Positions 5,343 through 6,117 of a stretch of 6,117 nt of DNA are shown here, one piece after another. The stretch is from an uncultured Halieaceae bacterium (lineage in GTDB: Bacteria > Pseudomonadota > Gammaproteobacteria > Pseudomonadales > Halieaceae): NCBI GenBank assembly GCA_913063005.1, contig CAJXZI010000127.1:1-6117 (forward strand), written 5' to 3'. The notes beneath the pieces are model-generated. The model worked only from the letters and a program-made list of their open reading frames with translations. It had not been told where the DNA came from and ran no database searches. The translations under genes and the position numbers were made by a program. Each line of letters starts with the position of its first letter. Positions within the stretch are counted from its first letter, which is position 1.

Positions 5343-6117
5343 TTACGCTGCCACAGTCGAAACAGAATCGTTTTTCGGCACGCTAATCAACTTTTCTGCG
5401 CGCTCCTGTGCGACTTTCTCAGGAGAGATACCTCGCGAGTCTGCCTCCGTTAAAACAGACTTAAGCCGGGCGGCGATGGCTGCTACCCCGGCGTCGATAT
5501 CTACTTGCGTACCGCCGTGTATCCGTTGATAGACGTCTACAACACCACCGGCGTTAATCAAGTAATCGGGACAATATAGAATTCCTGCATCGGCCAGTCG
5601 CCTCTCATCCTCTTGGGTCAACAGCTGGTTGTTAGCTGCACCTGCGATGACAGTCGTTTTAAGGGTTGGGATAGACCACTCATTCAGTACTCCGCCAAGT
5701 GCACATGGGGCAAAGACGTCGCAGTGGCCAGTGAGCAACTCGTCATTGCTCACAATGCCAATGGAAAGCTCATCGCTGGCAAGACGACAATTATTCTCGT
5801 TGATATCGCTGGCAACAACGATGGCGCCGCTATCGACGAGTAATTTTGCGAGTCCGAAGCCCACTTTGCCCAAACCCTGAATATGAACGCGAAGGCCGAC
5901 CAGATCGGAGCGACAGAACCGGTAGCTGACGGCCTCGCAAATGCTTAAGAACACACCAAGGGCCGTGCTGGGTGAGGGGTCACCGCTGTTAGCTTCACTT
6001 TCAAGACCGGCAACATGAGATGTGCTCTCGGCCATAATCGCCATATCGGCCGGTGAGGTACCGGAATCCTCTGCCACAATGTAACGCCCCCCGAGAGACT
6101 CAATAGCTGATCCAATT
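5343..6117 (-). CDS. Leucine dehydrogenase-type (Leu/Phe/Val) amino acid dehydrogenase, 5' part beyond the window
   Basis: NAD-dependent oxidative deaminase of the Glu/Leu/Phe/Val dehydrogenase superfamily, which converts a branched-chain or aromatic amino acid to its 2-oxo acid and ammonia in the cytoplasm. The 257 visible residues cover the C-terminal two-thirds of a ~350-residue protein. Numbered from the right edge, they show GGRYIVAEDSGTS with the catalytic Asp (D17), GDPSPSTALGVF, a Rossmann GLGKVG (81-86) with an acidic SDIN (D104) favouring NAD over NADP, FAPCALGGVLN, AGAANNQL and CPDYLINAGGVVDV. The GTG at 6077 is an internal Val codon, not a start; homology continues to the edge. 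The glycine-rich loop with the catalytic Lys lies outside the window. Leucine is the most likely substrate by motif resemblance; valine or phenylalanine cannot be excluded. The stop is 17 nt from tRNA-His on the opposite strand. Confidence 0.92.
   Translation of the reverse strand, partial: IGSAIESLGGRYIVAEDSGTSPADMAIMAESTSHVAGLESEANSGDPSPSTALGVFLSICEAVSYRFCRSDLVGLRVHIQGLGKVGFGLAKLLVDSGAIVVASDINENNCRLASDELSIGIVSNDELLTGHCDVFAPCALGGVLNEWSIPTLKTTVIAGAANNQLLTQEDERRLADAGILYCPDYLINAGGVVDVYQRIHGGTQVDIDAGVAAIAARLKSVLTEADSRGISPEKVAQERAEKLISVPKNDSVSTVAA

Noticed and set aside
6075..6077. GTG on the minus strand as the start of the dehydrogenase
   Set aside because: The family segment SLGGRYIVAEDSGTS runs through it and homology continues to the window edge; the gene is cut by the edge.

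Overview
The window looks like a piece of a gammaproteobacterial chromosome, possibly a marine or oligotrophic lineage (inference). The grounds are a GlnRS of bacterial/gammaproteobacterial type directly followed by cysS, a nearby folD, and tRNA genes with encoded CCA ends behind a promoter with a GC-rich discriminator. As I recall, glnS-cysS-folD-tRNA is a familiar neighbourhood in Pseudomonas-like genomes. This placement comes from sequence reading only; no search was run.

Layout. Positions 1 to about 270 are an odd, non-coding, purine-rich stretch with G-runs and a (CA)7 microsatellite, unlike the rest of the window. GlnRS homology begins abruptly at about 272, so glnS (272-1720, +) lacks its first ~70 residues, including the HIGH motif. 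cysS (1713-3086, +) is complete and overlaps glnS by 8 nt. Two genes converge on it from the right: an epoxide-hydrolase-type alpha/beta hydrolase (3104-4102, -) and folD (4138-4983, -), 35 nt apart and probably one transcript. The 135-nt divergent gap 4984-5118 holds the folD ribosome binding site and, on the + strand, a promoter for tRNA-Pro(UGG) and tRNA-His(GUG). A Leu/Phe/Val-type amino acid dehydrogenase (5343-6117, -) converges on the tRNAs and runs off the right edge.

Functionally this is mostly housekeeping: two aminoacyl-tRNA synthetases, two tRNAs and a one-carbon folate enzyme. Two accessory metabolic genes are added, for epoxide or ester hydrolysis and for branched-chain or aromatic amino acid deamination. 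I found no CRISPR array, transposase, phage gene or defence system, and no convincing new biological system. The points most worth checking are the probable chimeric junction near 270, the unusual FolD signature motifs, and non-canonical positions in both tRNAs.
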